Origin: Parabacteroides distasonis ATCC 8503
GTDB lineage: Bacteria > Bacteroidota > Bacteroidia > Bacteroidales > Tannerellaceae
Assembly (NCBI RefSeq): GCF_000012845.1
Contig: NC_009615.1
Location: 2,261,501 to 2,325,500, forward strand
DNA: 64,000 bases
Direction of reading: 5' to 3'
The notes below the pieces were generated by a model. The model did not search any database, was not told the origin of the DNA, and was given only the letters and a program-made list of their open reading frames with translations. How positions within the stretch are numbered: position 1 is the stretch's first letter; every line of letters starts with the position of its first letter. A program made the translations under genes and the position numbers. Of the stretch, positions 26,329 through 35,002 are shown piece after piece.

Positions 26329-26831
26329 TTCTCTTGTTTATTTAATTGTAAAAACTGTTCCCGTATCTTTTTCCGAGCCCTTGAGAGATTCACCCGGACA
26401 TTCTCGACCGGTGTAGCCGTGATCTCCGCGATCTCGGCTAACTCATAGCCTTCTATATCCTTCATCCGGATAATGGTTTGCTGCAAAGTGGGCAACTGGG
26501 CGATCAAGCGCCGTATGCACTCGGCGGCATCCTTTTGCTCCAGTTGTTCGTCCGGGCTTACCGCTTCCGATATCAATGTAACGCTCTCCAACTCCGATCC
26601 CTGCGGCTTTCGCAACTTTATCTTATCCAATGAGAGATTTTTCGTAACCTGCATAGCCAGCGCCTCCACGCTATGGTAGGCATCCAGTTTTTCCCGGATA
26701 TACCAAAGCTTTATGAATGCCTCTTGCACCACATCCTCAGCATCGGCTGCGTCCTCAACCAGTCTCCGGGAGAAATTCAACATCTTCTGCCGGAGAGGTA
26801 GTACGGTTATTTTAAACGTCTCAAGTTCCAT
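26319..26831 (-). CDS. ECF RNA polymerase sigma factor
   Basis: About 170 residues from the ATG at 26829-26831 (MELETFKITVLPLRQKMLNF). The frame opens 13 codons earlier, but those residues are hydrophobic and do not fit the family. Region 2 contains DAADAEDVVQEAFIKLWYIR, and region 4 contains LPTLQQTIIRMKDIEGYELA followed by EIAEITATPVENVRVNLSRARK. It heads a four-gene operon and is regulated, by inference, through the overlapping downstream membrane protein. It differs from the FecI type at the left edge of the window, having no FecR or SusC neighbour. Confidence 0.92.
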   Translation of the reverse strand: MELETFKITVLPLRQKMLNFSRRLVEDAADAEDVVQEAFIKLWYIREKLDAYHSVEALAMQVTKNLSLDKIKLRKPQGSELESVTLISEAVSPDEQLEQKDAAECIRRLIAQLPTLQQTIIRMKDIEGYELAEIAEITATPVENVRVNLSRARKKIREQFLQLNKQEKWT

Positions 26832-26939
26832 TTCTATAATCAAGACGACAAAGGAAGAAAAACATATCATGGAAAATTAACTTATTTGGAAAAAACTTTG
26901 CCTGTCACCCGTTTGTTTGTAATAGAAAACTTAAACGTT

Positions 26940-27392
26940 ATGAAACTAAAAGTATCATTTACAGCCATTTTATTCATGAGCTGCTGCTTATTCCTCACCG
27001 TAGGTTGCCAACAAAAGAAACAAGGTTTCGATGACAAATCGGTCTCTCAAGCGATTCAAAAGGTGATCCAGATAAAATATCCGGGGGCGACCATTACCGA
27101 TTACGATAAAGATGCCGCAGGTGTAGAAGTCGACATCAAGGATAAAGGCGTTAAGAAAGAGGTTCTGCTCGGCAAAAATAACGAGTGGCTAAGTACGAAA
27201 TTCGATATCCATGCCGAAGATGTTCCCGTAGACATCATGGATAACCTAACAAATTCGGCTTATCATGAATATAAGATAGATGAGGTGACACAAATAGACA
27301 AGCCTTCGGGAACATTTTACGTATTCAAACTAGAGCATGAGAACAATGAGGTTCGTCTCACGTTTAACTCAGAGGCCCAATTATTGAAGTAG
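26940..27392 (+). CDS. PepSY-like periplasmic lipoprotein
   Basis: About 150 residues from the ATG at 26940. The frame opens at 26886, but the lipoprotein signal peptide starts here. The lipobox is LFLTVGC. The mature part contains one Bacteroidetes PepSY-like (BLIP-II-inhibitor-like) repeat pair: IKYPGATITDYDKDAAGVEVDI and later VDIMDNLTNSAYHEYKIDEVTQID. Such repeats occur in proteins encoded beside two-component systems and are thought to inhibit proteases or sense the envelope. It directly precedes a response regulator/histidine kinase pair and has paralogues on the far side at 29492 and 29985. Confidence 0.8.
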   Translation: MKLKVSFTAILFMSCCLFLTVGCQQKKQGFDDKSVSQAIQKVIQIKYPGATITDYDKDAAGVEVDIKDKGVKKEVLLGKNNEWLSTKFDIHAEDVPVDIMDNLTNSAYHEYKIDEVTQIDKPSGTFYVFKLEHENNEVRLTFNSEAQLLK

Positions 27393-27441
27393 AACGATAC
27401 TGAATCTTTTCTTATTCCAGATTTTTATCAGAATATTTCAG

Positions 27442-27449
27442 TAGCTTTG
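27442..27449 (+). promoter_or_regulatory. -7 box of the response-regulator gene
   Basis: TAGCTTTG fits TAnnTTTG, 20 bases before the start codon. No good -33 element is visible. Confidence 0.4.
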
Positions 27450-27469
27450 TGTGATTAACAAGCTAGCCT

Positions 27470-28150
27470 ATGAAAATTCTGGTAGTCGAAGATGAAAACG
27501 CACTGAGAGAAGTTATCGTTCGTTCTCTTGAAAAAGAACGATATGTGGTAGAGAGCGCTTCCTCTTTCCGGGAAGCTTCTCTTAAAATAAATGATTATGA
27601 TTACGATTGTATCGTATTGGACATCATGCTTCCGGGAGGTAGCGGCCTTACCCTTTTGAAGGAATTAAGGGCCTTACGCAAGAAAGACAGTATCATCATT
27701 ATCTCCGCAAAAGACTCTATCGAGGATAAAGTTACAGGATTAGATCTTGGGGCCGATGATTATCTGACCAAGCCTTTCCATCTGGCGGAATTGAACGCCC
27801 GCATCAAGAGCGTTATCCGCCGCAAGCAACAAGATGGGGAATTGCAACTGTCTTTAGCGAACCTAACGATATATCCCGATAAACATTCCGTCTATATAAA
27901 CGGGAAAGAGATCGTATTGAACCGTAAGGAGTTCGATCTGCTCTACTATTTCATATCCAACCCCAACCGTTTGATCAGCAAAGCTACTTTAGCCGAGTCC
28001 GTCTGGGGAGATTATATAGACCAAGCCGATAATTTCGACTTCATCTATAGCCAAGTAAAAAACTTGCGAAAGAAATTAAAAGCCGCCGGAGCCATCCCCG
28101 AAATAAAGGCGGTCTATGGCTTCGGTTACAAAATGACCGACGAGGAATAA
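27470..28150 (+). CDS. OmpR/PhoB-family response regulator
   Basis: A 226-residue DNA-binding response regulator. The receiver domain (1-115) has the acidic pair Glu7/Asp8, phospho-acceptor Asp51 in CIVLDIMLPGGSG, the switch Ser in IIIISAKDS and Lys in DDYLTKPF. The winged-helix domain (about 130-225) includes LNRKEFDLLYYFISNPNRLI and the ending VYGFGYKM. It is followed two bases later by its histidine kinase. The neighbours are PepSY-like lipoproteins, the most likely targets or accessory sensors. Confidence 0.95.
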   Translation: MKILVVEDENALREVIVRSLEKERYVVESASSFREASLKINDYDYDCIVLDIMLPGGSGLTLLKELRALRKKDSIIIISAKDSIEDKVTGLDLGADDYLTKPFHLAELNARIKSVIRRKQQDGELQLSLANLTIYPDKHSVYINGKEIVLNRKEFDLLYYFISNPNRLISKATLAESVWGDYIDQADNFDFIYSQVKNLRKKLKAAGAIPEIKAVYGFGYKMTDEE

Positions 28151-28152
28151 AT

Positions 28153-29424
28153 ATGAAGCTAATCCATTACACCCTCCGCAATTTATTTGTCCCCATATTG
28201 GTCATTTTCGCCGCTTGGGGATGTGTTTTCTGCCTTATGATTCTACATGAGGTAGAAGACGAGACAAATGACAGCCTTGAGAACTACAAAGAGATTATCA
28301 TCCGCTCCGCCTTAGCGGACAGCACATTGCTGAAAGATCATGTGGATATCATGACCCGGTACTACATTCGTGAGGTTCCGGAAAGCGAAGCGAAACTAGA
28401 TAAGGACGAGTTCTACGATACTACGGTATACATAGAGATAGAGCAAGAATACGAACCGGTTCGTGCCTTACGCACTTATTTCATGACAAAAGATCGTAAA
28501 TTCTACGAACTGACGCTGGAGTTATCCACCTTAGAACAAGAAGATATGATCGAGACGATTATCTGGAGCATGGCCGTCTTATATATCGCATTGATAAGTT
28601 GTATCTTATTCGTGATCCATCGAGGATTCAAAAGAAGCTTTAAGCCTTTATATAAGCTATTAAGCTGGCTGAAAAGTTTTCAAGTAGGCAAATATAATCC
28701 TCCATTAAACAACCCTACACCCATCGAGGAATTTAAGATATTAAACGAGACCGTTCAAGAAAGCGTCAACCAGAGCGACAAGCTATACAACAAACAAAGA
28801 CATTTCGTAGAGAATGCCGCCCACGAGTTACAAACTCCATTGGCCGTATGCATGAACAAATTAGAATTATTAAGCGAACATCCAGATTGCACAGAAGATC
28901 AACTGAAAGAGATCGCTGGCTTGCATCAAGCGTTGAACGGCATCATCCGGTTGAATAAATCCCTCCTATTACTTTCTCGGATAGATAACAAACAATTCCC
29001 CGAGACCCGGGATATTTGCCTAAATCATCTTATCCATAAGATATTAGAAGGAATTAATGACATATACGAAAGAAAAGCTCTCCACTTACGAGTTTCAGAA
29101 AAAGAGAGTTTGGTATGCACCATGAATGAATCGCTGGCCACTACGTTAATCACCAATCTCATTAAAAACGCCTATGTCCATAATTACGAGAAAGGGGATA
29201 TAGGAATCACGATCTCTCGTCGTATGCTTACAATCGCAAATACGGGAATCGACAAAACCCTTGATAAGGAATTATTATTTGCCCGTTTTGCCAGCCAAAG
29301 CAAACAACAAGAATCGACGGGCCTTGGGTTGGCCATTGTCAAATCAATAGTCGATCTATATTCGATCCGGATAGATTACCAATACGCAAATGGCATGCAT
29401 ACATTCACATTATTATTCTATTAA
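28153..29424 (+). CDS. Sensor histidine kinase
   Basis: A 423-residue membrane kinase partner of the preceding regulator. Two membrane segments (about 11-31 and 138-157) enclose a periplasmic sensor of about 105 residues rich in acidic residues (EVEDETNDSLE, ESEAKLDKDEF). The phospho-acceptor is His224 in VENAAHELQTPLAV. The ATPase domain has the N box (LITNLIKNAYVHNYEKG) and the G box STGLGLAIVKSIVDLY. The acidic sensor could bind cations or cationic peptides (inference). HAMP-like sequence between helix 2 and the H box is weak. Confidence 0.94.
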   Translation: MKLIHYTLRNLFVPILVIFAAWGCVFCLMILHEVEDETNDSLENYKEIIIRSALADSTLLKDHVDIMTRYYIREVPESEAKLDKDEFYDTTVYIEIEQEYEPVRALRTYFMTKDRKFYELTLELSTLEQEDMIETIIWSMAVLYIALISCILFVIHRGFKRSFKPLYKLLSWLKSFQVGKYNPPLNNPTPIEEFKILNETVQESVNQSDKLYNKQRHFVENAAHELQTPLAVCMNKLELLSEHPDCTEDQLKEIAGLHQALNGIIRLNKSLLLLSRIDNKQFPETRDICLNHLIHKILEGINDIYERKALHLRVSEKESLVCTMNESLATTLITNLIKNAYVHNYEKGDIGITISRRMLTIANTGIDKTLDKELLFARFASQSKQQESTGLGLAIVKSIVDLYSIRIDYQYANGMHTFTLLFY

Positions 29425-29491
29425 CGGCCGAAATTCCCAATTTTTTCCAAAATGCATCCTTTTCTTTGCGGTATAATAAAAAACAAGGCAT

Positions 29492-29935
29492 ATGAAAAGG
29501 ATCAATTATTTACTGATAGTCTTATCATTATTATCTGTCATGGCTTGTGCCGGCAATGATAAGATCACGAGTGACACCAACATATTGCCGGTTTCCAGCC
29601 GCCAATTCATATCGGATCATTTTAAAGACATCCCAGTATCGCATATCCAAATAGAGAAAAATCTGATCCGGATTAGCAGTTACGACGTGATCCTCACGGA
29701 CGGGACCAATGTTGAGTTTAACCATAAAGGAGAATGGAAAGAGATTAAACGGCATGGGCTCCCTATCCCGCCAGCGATCATTCCGGAGGTAATACAAGAC
29801 CTTATCAAGAAAAACTATTCATCGAATAAGGTTGTTAAAATAGAAAAAGAGATACGGGATTATGAGATAAAGCTAGATAACGGTCTTGAGATGACATTCG
29901 ACTTAAAAGGGAACTTGATTGATATCGATGACTAA
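29492..29935 (+). CDS. PepSY-like lipoprotein
   Basis: A 147-residue protein with a lipobox (LSLLSVMAC, Cys19) and a PepSY-like repeat pair: SSRQFISDHFKDIPVSHIQI ... VEFNHKGEWKEI and a second IPEVIQDLIKKNYSSNKVVK ... MTFDLKGNLIDID. This alternation of a helix with a strand ending in a WxEI or G-N-L-I-D turn defines the group. It is preceded by the kinase and followed by a larger paralogue, so the two probably form the output of the two-component system. The function is unproven. Confidence 0.8.
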   Translation: MKRINYLLIVLSLLSVMACAGNDKITSDTNILPVSSRQFISDHFKDIPVSHIQIEKNLIRISSYDVILTDGTNVEFNHKGEWKEIKRHGLPIPPAIIPEVIQDLIKKNYSSNKVVKIEKEIRDYEIKLDNGLEMTFDLKGNLIDIDD

Positions 29936-29984
29936 TAGACACTCTAAGATAAGTATTAATATATTTTTAATTAAAATCAATCGT

Positions 29985-30827
29985 ATGAAAACAAAAGCAT
30001 TCATAATGGCAACTTTGGTTTGCAGCTCATTCGTATTCATGTCATGTGATGACGATGATGACAAATTCACACCTGAGAGTATTGTAACAAAAGCCTTTGA
30101 CACAAAATATCCGGATGCGCAACGTGTCAGTTGGGAGAACGAGGCAGGCTATGTCAAAGCAGAATTTTACACCGGTTCATATGAGGCTGAAGCGTGGTTT
30201 GATCCGCAAGGCAACTGGATGCTGACAGAGACCGATCTTCCTTACAACGCTTTGCCCCAAACCGTAAAAAACAGTTTCGAGGCAAGCCTATACGCTAAAT
30301 GGAAGATAGACGATGTAGATATGCTAGAACGTCCGGACGCTGGTACCATTTACGTTCTCGACGTTGAAAATGGCGAGCAAGATGCAGACCTACATTATAC
30401 GGAAGGTGGTATTCTCATCAAGGAAGTAACCGATGGTAACGGCGACAACGAGCATCGTCCCTCTGTTACCCCCAGCGCTATTAAGGAACTCATTTCAGAG
30501 ATGTATCCGGGAGCGACAATCCTTGAGATAGATACGGAGACAAAAGGTACCGAGGTGGATATCCTTCATGAGAATATCCATAAGGAAGTTTGGCTGGATA
30601 CCCAGAACAAATGGTTATATACGGAGTGGGAAATACGCTCTTCCCAAGTACCCGATATCGTGATGACCGCATTCAAGGCCTCCGCATATGCCTCTTATCA
30701 AATCGATGATATCCATGTCATTCAAAAAGCGGAAGGACTCTCTTATGAGTTCGAGCTGGAGCAAGGAGACCGAGATATAACAATTCTTTTTAATGAAGAA
30801 GGGATCTTAGTCTCTCCTACCCATTAA
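29985..30827 (+). CDS. PepSY-like lipoprotein with four repeat halves
   Basis: 280 residues from the ATG at 29985; the frame runs open from 29919 but overlaps the previous gene. The lipobox SFVFMSC is followed by DDDDDKF, an acidic run after the lipid cysteine of the kind that can favour surface export of Bacteroides lipoproteins. Two PepSY-like units follow: TKAFDTKYPDAQRVSWENE / WFDPQGNWMLTETDLPYNAL and SEMYPGATILEIDTETKGTE / LDTQNKWLYTEWEIRSSQVP. It is thus a duplicated form of the neighbouring single-unit paralogues. Confidence 0.8.
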   Translation: MKTKAFIMATLVCSSFVFMSCDDDDDKFTPESIVTKAFDTKYPDAQRVSWENEAGYVKAEFYTGSYEAEAWFDPQGNWMLTETDLPYNALPQTVKNSFEASLYAKWKIDDVDMLERPDAGTIYVLDVENGEQDADLHYTEGGILIKEVTDGNGDNEHRPSVTPSAIKELISEMYPGATILEIDTETKGTEVDILHENIHKEVWLDTQNKWLYTEWEIRSSQVPDIVMTAFKASAYASYQIDDIHVIQKAEGLSYEFELEQGDRDITILFNEEGILVSPTH

Positions 30828-30840
30828 AAAAAGGCTCTTT

Positions 30841-30906
30841 ATCGCAGTACTACTGCAACCCACGTGCAGTATTGCCGCAACCGCCGTGCAGTAGTACCGC
30901 AAAAAA
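30841..30906. repeat. 22-bp-period dyad repeat cluster 2
   Basis: Three consecutive 22-bp units (starts 30841, 30863, 30885) centre on a GCAGTAnTACyGCA-like dyad. The sequence differs from clusters 1 and 3, but the period is the same. It lies between convergent genes with no ORF. Confidence 0.75.
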
Positions 30907-30946
30907 ACCTCTTGAACTATATCGGAGTGGATGGATAAGGAAAGAA

Positions 30947-31576
30947 TTACTGAAAATGATATTTCTGCCACGTATAGACTTTCGGTTCAATGAGATACGG
31001 CTCTATTTTCTCACGAGCCTCTTGGCTCAGATATTGAGGAGTCGTATAAATGGCAGTCAAAGTCTGATCATCCGGACTCAATCGATATTGAATTAAATCC
31101 ATATCCAAATGTGAGGCGGCCTCTTGATAGGCTTCGTCTTTCTTATCTATTCCCTGCTTGATATACCAATCGGAAGTTGGCTGCGTGAATAAATCGGATG
31201 TTGCCAAAGGCTCCCAATTGGTCGTGAAAAACTCGATACGGCTATCCGGAACCGGGCCGTTTACCGTAGAGATCATACAAACCACGTAGGTATTGTTTAC
31301 CAAGGGAAGTAATTTCATCTCTACCGTGCTACGCTCCGTAGTCTGTAGCAAAAGGTAATCGTTCGTTAGCTTTTGCAAGGTAGAAAAGCCATTCATCGTA
31401 TTTTTCAGCCGGGATTCTTTTCCTGAAGTATAAAGATCCACCAAATCCTTTCGCCAAGCGTGCTCCAATTGAGGAATGTATTGGTCTGGCATTGCCGTGA
31501 ACACACTTGTCATATCTTGTGCGTTCATTCCCAACGCAAAGACACAGATCAACAACGTAACTATAACTCGTCTCAT
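30947..31576 (-). CDS. DUF3256-family exported protein
   Basis: A 209-residue protein with a signal peptide (LLICVFALGMNAQ, about 1-19). The segment MTSVFTAMPDQYIPQLEHAW followed by RKDLVDLY and LQKLTNDYLLLQTTERST is typical of DUF3256, a Bacteroidetes family of unknown role. It lies third in a row behind truA and a DMT exporter on the same strand. A separate -7 box, TATATTTG (31600-31607 on -), 24 bases before its ATG, suggests it can also be transcribed alone. Confidence 0.82.
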   Translation of the reverse strand: MRRVIVTLLICVFALGMNAQDMTSVFTAMPDQYIPQLEHAWRKDLVDLYTSGKESRLKNTMNGFSTLQKLTNDYLLLQTTERSTVEMKLLPLVNNTYVVCMISTVNGPVPDSRIEFFTTNWEPLATSDLFTQPTSDWYIKQGIDKKDEAYQEAASHLDMDLIQYRLSPDDQTLTAIYTTPQYLSQEAREKIEPYLIEPKVYTWQKYHFQ

Positions 31577-31587
31577 TATCTAATTTT

Positions 31588-32484
31588 CTATTTTGTCCCC
31601 AAATATAGGAATATCATTCCTAACAACACAAGGAATAAGTCGATCGCCTTGTTCTTTAAGTTTTTTTCATGGAAGAAGATGGCTCCCGCCAAGAATGTCA
31701 CCAATACGTTACTCCGACGTACCATCGATACGATCGAGATCATAGAATCCGGGAATGTCAAGGCATAAAAGTACACCCAATCCGCCACGCATAAGAATAC
31801 GGAGATAAAGATGATATTCCATCGCCATTGGAAAGGCGTGCTCTTTTTCCGGTTCGGATACCATAGAAACAACAGGATAAATGACATGATAACACATTGA
31901 TAGACATTAAACCAGACTTGTACCGTCATTACATCCATACTACGCATCAAATGCTTATCATACAATCCGCTCATCGCTCCGGTCAAGATAGACAGGACCG
32001 TGAAGAAGATCCATTTATTATGGGCAAAATGAATCCCCTCTTTCTTCCCCGATGAGGAAAGGAGATAAAAGGAAGCGATAGAAAGCAAGACTCCGACCCA
32101 TTGAAATAGATTCAGCCGTTCCCCGAACAGAAGCATCGCACCCAGTAATGTAAGCACGGGCTGGCTGGCCTTGATCGGCCCGGTTATCGTCAGCGGCAAA
32201 TGTTTCAAGGCAAAATACCCCGATATCCAAGAGGATAAGACGATCACCGCCTTTATCAATACCTTCAGATGGTCCTCCAAAGAGGCACGGGGTACATACA
32301 CCATCGTCCCGTCCAAGCAATCCGTATAAAAAGAGAGCAAGATGAACGGGACGAAAATCAAACTGCTTATGAGCGTATTGAAGAATAAAACGGGAATAAC
32401 GGCATTCCCATTTAACGACATTTTCTTATTGACCTCATAACAACCTAACAAGAAGGCGGAGAGGAAGGCTAGAGCTAACCACAT
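31588..32484 (-). CDS. EamA/DMT-superfamily transporter
   Basis: A 298-residue protein with ten predicted membrane helices in two EamA repeats (about 1-140 and 155-296). Typical sequence includes PLTITGPIKASQPVLTLLGAMLLFGERLNLFQWVGVLLSIASFYL at the end of the first repeat (long motif abbreviated by position: about 92-136). The second repeat ends SMVRRSNVLVTFLAGAIFFHEKNLKNK. The substrate is unknown; the family exports amino acids, nucleotide sugars and other metabolites. It starts three bases after the truA stop, so it is co-transcribed with it. Confidence 0.88.
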   Translation of the reverse strand: MWLALAFLSAFLLGCYEVNKKMSLNGNAVIPVLFFNTLISSLIFVPFILLSFYTDCLDGTMVYVPRASLEDHLKVLIKAVIVLSSWISGYFALKHLPLTITGPIKASQPVLTLLGAMLLFGERLNLFQWVGVLLSIASFYLLSSSGKKEGIHFAHNKWIFFTVLSILTGAMSGLYDKHLMRSMDVMTVQVWFNVYQCVIMSFILLFLWYPNRKKSTPFQWRWNIIFISVFLCVADWVYFYALTFPDSMISIVSMVRRSNVLVTFLAGAIFFHEKNLKNKAIDLFLVLLGMIFLYLGTK

Positions 32485-32487
32485 GGT

Positions 32488-33246
32488 TTAATCCTCCACT
32501 GGAAAGAGTTCTTCCGGGTACGTGACGTCTACCAAGAACAGGGCGTGTCCCGGCACGGAGGTTCCGGCCTTGCAACGATCCTTTGCCTCAATCACGTTTC
32601 GGAAGCCGTCTATCGTTAAACGTCCTCTTCCGACTTCCAATAAAGTACCAACGATCGCACGCACCATATTACGAAGGAAACGGTCTGCACGGATCGTAAA
32701 CACCCAAATATCCCCTTCTTGCGTCCAACCCGCATGTTGGATATGGCAATTATTCGTCTTTACATCCGTATGCAACTTACTGAAACTCGTAAAATCGATA
32801 TAATCGAATAAGACCTTACACGCCTCGTTCATCGCCTCGAAATCCAAACGACCGGGAAGCTTATAAACCAGCTCGTGATTAAACGGGTCTTTCTTTGTCG
32901 TAACATAATATTTATAGGTTCGCGAGGTAGCGTCGAAGCGGGCATGCGCCTCCGGTACGACCGGCACGATCTTATAAACGGCGATATCTTTGGGCAGGAG
33001 CCTATTCAATTTTTCCGCGAGGAATACCAAATCCCCGATCGGTTCCTCCCAATCAAAATGTGCGATCATCAAGTGGGCATGTACGCCGGCATCGGTACGG
33101 CCGGCCCCCACAATAGGCACGGGCGTACGCATCAAGATGGCCAAGGCCTCCTCTATAGATTGCTGCACCGTCATACCATTCGGCTGGATCTGCCAGCCCC
33201 GAAAATTCTTTCCGTTATATCCCAGATATATAAAATATCGTCTCAC
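32488..33246 (-). CDS. truA: tRNA pseudouridine(38-40) synthase
   Basis: Modifies U38-U40 of the tRNA anticodon arm. Motifs: [22 protein letters not shown], the catalytic-Asp loop [31 protein letters not shown], and [19 protein letters not shown]. The frame is open to GTG at 33285, but that codon coincides with the likely -7 box (TACCTTTG, 33285-33292 on -). I therefore prefer the GTG at 33244-33246, which begins at the usual RRYFIYL of the family (about 253 residues). It is the first gene of a truA-DMT operon. Confidence 0.93.
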   Translation of the reverse strand: MRRYFIYLGYNGKNFRGWQIQPNGMTVQQSIEEALAILMRTPVPIVGAGRTDAGVHAHLMIAHFDWEEPIGDLVFLAEKLNRLLPKDIAVYKIVPVVPEAHARFDATSRTYKYYVTTKKDPFNHELVYKLPGRLDFEAMNEACKVLFDYIDFTSFSKLHTDVKTNNCHIQHAGWTQEGDIWVFTIRADRFLRNMVRAIVGTLLEVGRGRLTIDGFRNVIEAKDRCKAGTSVPGHALFLVDVTYPEELFPVED

Positions 33247-33311
33247 GCTTATGCTCTTTACTTTCTCTTTTCTAAAATATGGCACAAAGGTACAGAAATC
33301 CTGCCAAGCCG

Positions 33312-33342
33312 TTGCCCGAATGGGCTAAAAAGTTTAATTTTG
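33312..33342 (+). promoter_or_regulatory. Promoter of the AspT-like transporter gene
   Basis: TTG at 33312-33314 and TAATTTTG at 33335-33342 with a 20-base spacer match the Bacteroides -33/-7 consensus. The gene starts 35 bases downstream. Confidence 0.65.
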
Positions 33343-33376
33343 CATCTTTAACAGCTTCACTTCAAAACTATCTGAC

Positions 33377-34975
33377 ATGTTTGAAACATTACTTCAGTCT
33401 TCTTATTTTGCCCTGTTTCTGATCATAGCGCTTGGATTCATGCTAGGCCGGATACAGATCAAAGGTCTTTCGCTAGATGTATCGGCAGTTATTTTCATCG
33501 CCCTGTTATTCGGTCATTTTGGGGTTATCATACCCAAGGAATTAGGGAATATGGGGTTGGTGTTATTCATCTTTACCATTGGTATCCAAGCGGGCCCCGG
33601 ATTTTTCGACTCCTTCCGTTCCAAAGGCAAGACACTCATTATCCTGACGTTATTAATTGTCGGTTCGGCATGCTTGACAGGAATCTTATTCAAGTATATC
33701 TTGGATATCGATACCCCGAGTATCGTCGGTCTGATCGCCGGGGCATTGACGAGTACGCCCGGTTTGGCGGTAGCGATCGACTCCACGCAATCATCCGCAG
33801 CATCCATCGCCTATGGCATCGCTTATCCGTTCGGCGTAATCGGCGTGATCCTTTTCGTGAAACTATTGCCCAAAATGCTTCGCAAGGATTTGATAGCCGA
33901 GGCTAAAGCGCTGGAAGCCCAACGGAAAAGCCAATATCCTACATTACATACCGCCGCATTTAAAGTCACGAATAAAAACATCTGCGGAAAGAGTTTGGCA
34001 CAATTGCAGGTACGGGCCATGACCGGAGCGGTAGTCTCCCGTATAAAACACGACAATGTCATATCTATGCCAACTCCCCATACCACGCTTAACGAGGGAG
34101 ATTTACTGAAGGCCGTAGGTAACGACAAAGCCTTGGAGCAACTGACATTATTGTTGGGAGAACGTATCGAGGGAGATCTGCCGTTAAGTGGCGGACAGAC
34201 CTTGCAATCCCTGTTACTGACCAATAAGAGCATTATCAATAAATCGCTAGGCCATTTAAATTTACAAGGAACTTTCGGTTGTACGGTAACCCGTGTACGT
34301 CGAAGCGGAATCGACCTTTCCCCGGAACCTAATTTGGTGTTGAAGTTTGGAGATAAGTTGATGGTCGCCGGCGAGAAAGAAAGCGTAAATGAACTCGCCC
34401 AATTCATTGGCAATGATGAGAAACGTCTTTCGGATACAGACTTTTTCCCGATCGCTATGGGTATCGTATTAGGCGTATTGTTTGGAAAATTAAATATATC
34501 CTTCTCGGATTCCTTCTCATTCTCTCCGGGACTAACCGGCGGTATCCTTATGGTTGCCTTGGTATTAAGCGCCATCGGAAAAACAGGTCCGATCATCTGG
34601 TCAATGTCCGGTTCCGCTAATAACCTGCTTCGCCAATTGGGATTATTGCTATTCCTCTCCGAGGTCGGGACATCCGCCGGTGTAAATCTGGTTTCCACTT
34701 TCCAATCAAGCGGTTTAACTTTATTCGGAGTCGGTATCGCTATAACAATGATCCCTATGATTATAGCCGTATTAGCTGGATATTATTTCTTTAAGATCAA
34801 CATTCTCGATTTAGTCGGAACAATCGCCGGTGGTATGACCAGTACCCCGGGACTTGCCGCCGCAGATTCTATGACAGACAGCCCAGCCCCAAGCGTGGCT
34901 TATGCGACGGTTTATCCGATAGCGATGGTATTCCTGATCTTGTTTATACAGATGATAGCGAATTTGATTGTCTAA
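33377..34975 (+). CDS. AspT/YbjL-family putative transporter with two RCK_C domains
   Basis: A 532-residue membrane protein. Two homologous membrane halves (about 1-170 and 355-532) each contain the duplication signature GxxAGALTSTPGLA: LIAGALTSTPGLAVAIDSTQ and IAGGMTSTPGLAAADSMTDS. Between them lie two TrkA-C/RCK-C regulatory domains (about 195-275 and 280-355, NICGKSLAQLQVRAMTGAVV and NEGDLLKAVG / FGDKLMVAGEKESVNEL). Members include the aspartate:alanine exchanger and the uncharacterised YidE/YbjL. The substrate is not predictable here. Monocistronic, with a clear promoter. Confidence 0.9.
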   Translation: MFETLLQSSYFALFLIIALGFMLGRIQIKGLSLDVSAVIFIALLFGHFGVIIPKELGNMGLVLFIFTIGIQAGPGFFDSFRSKGKTLIILTLLIVGSACLTGILFKYILDIDTPSIVGLIAGALTSTPGLAVAIDSTQSSAASIAYGIAYPFGVIGVILFVKLLPKMLRKDLIAEAKALEAQRKSQYPTLHTAAFKVTNKNICGKSLAQLQVRAMTGAVVSRIKHDNVISMPTPHTTLNEGDLLKAVGNDKALEQLTLLLGERIEGDLPLSGGQTLQSLLLTNKSIINKSLGHLNLQGTFGCTVTRVRRSGIDLSPEPNLVLKFGDKLMVAGEKESVNELAQFIGNDEKRLSDTDFFPIAMGIVLGVLFGKLNISFSDSFSFSPGLTGGILMVALVLSAIGKTGPIIWSMSGSANNLLRQLGLLLFLSEVGTSAGVNLVSTFQSSGLTLFGVGIAITMIPMIIAVLAGYYFFKINILDLVGTIAGGMTSTPGLAAADSMTDSPAPSVAYATVYPIAMVFLILFIQMIANLIV

Positions 34976-35002
34976 ATCTTTATTTATTGAAAAACATAGA
35001 AT

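Noticed and set aside
33247..33285. Longer truA start at GTG 33285
   Set aside because: The extra residues are not part of the family, and the codon coincides with the likely -7 promoter box.
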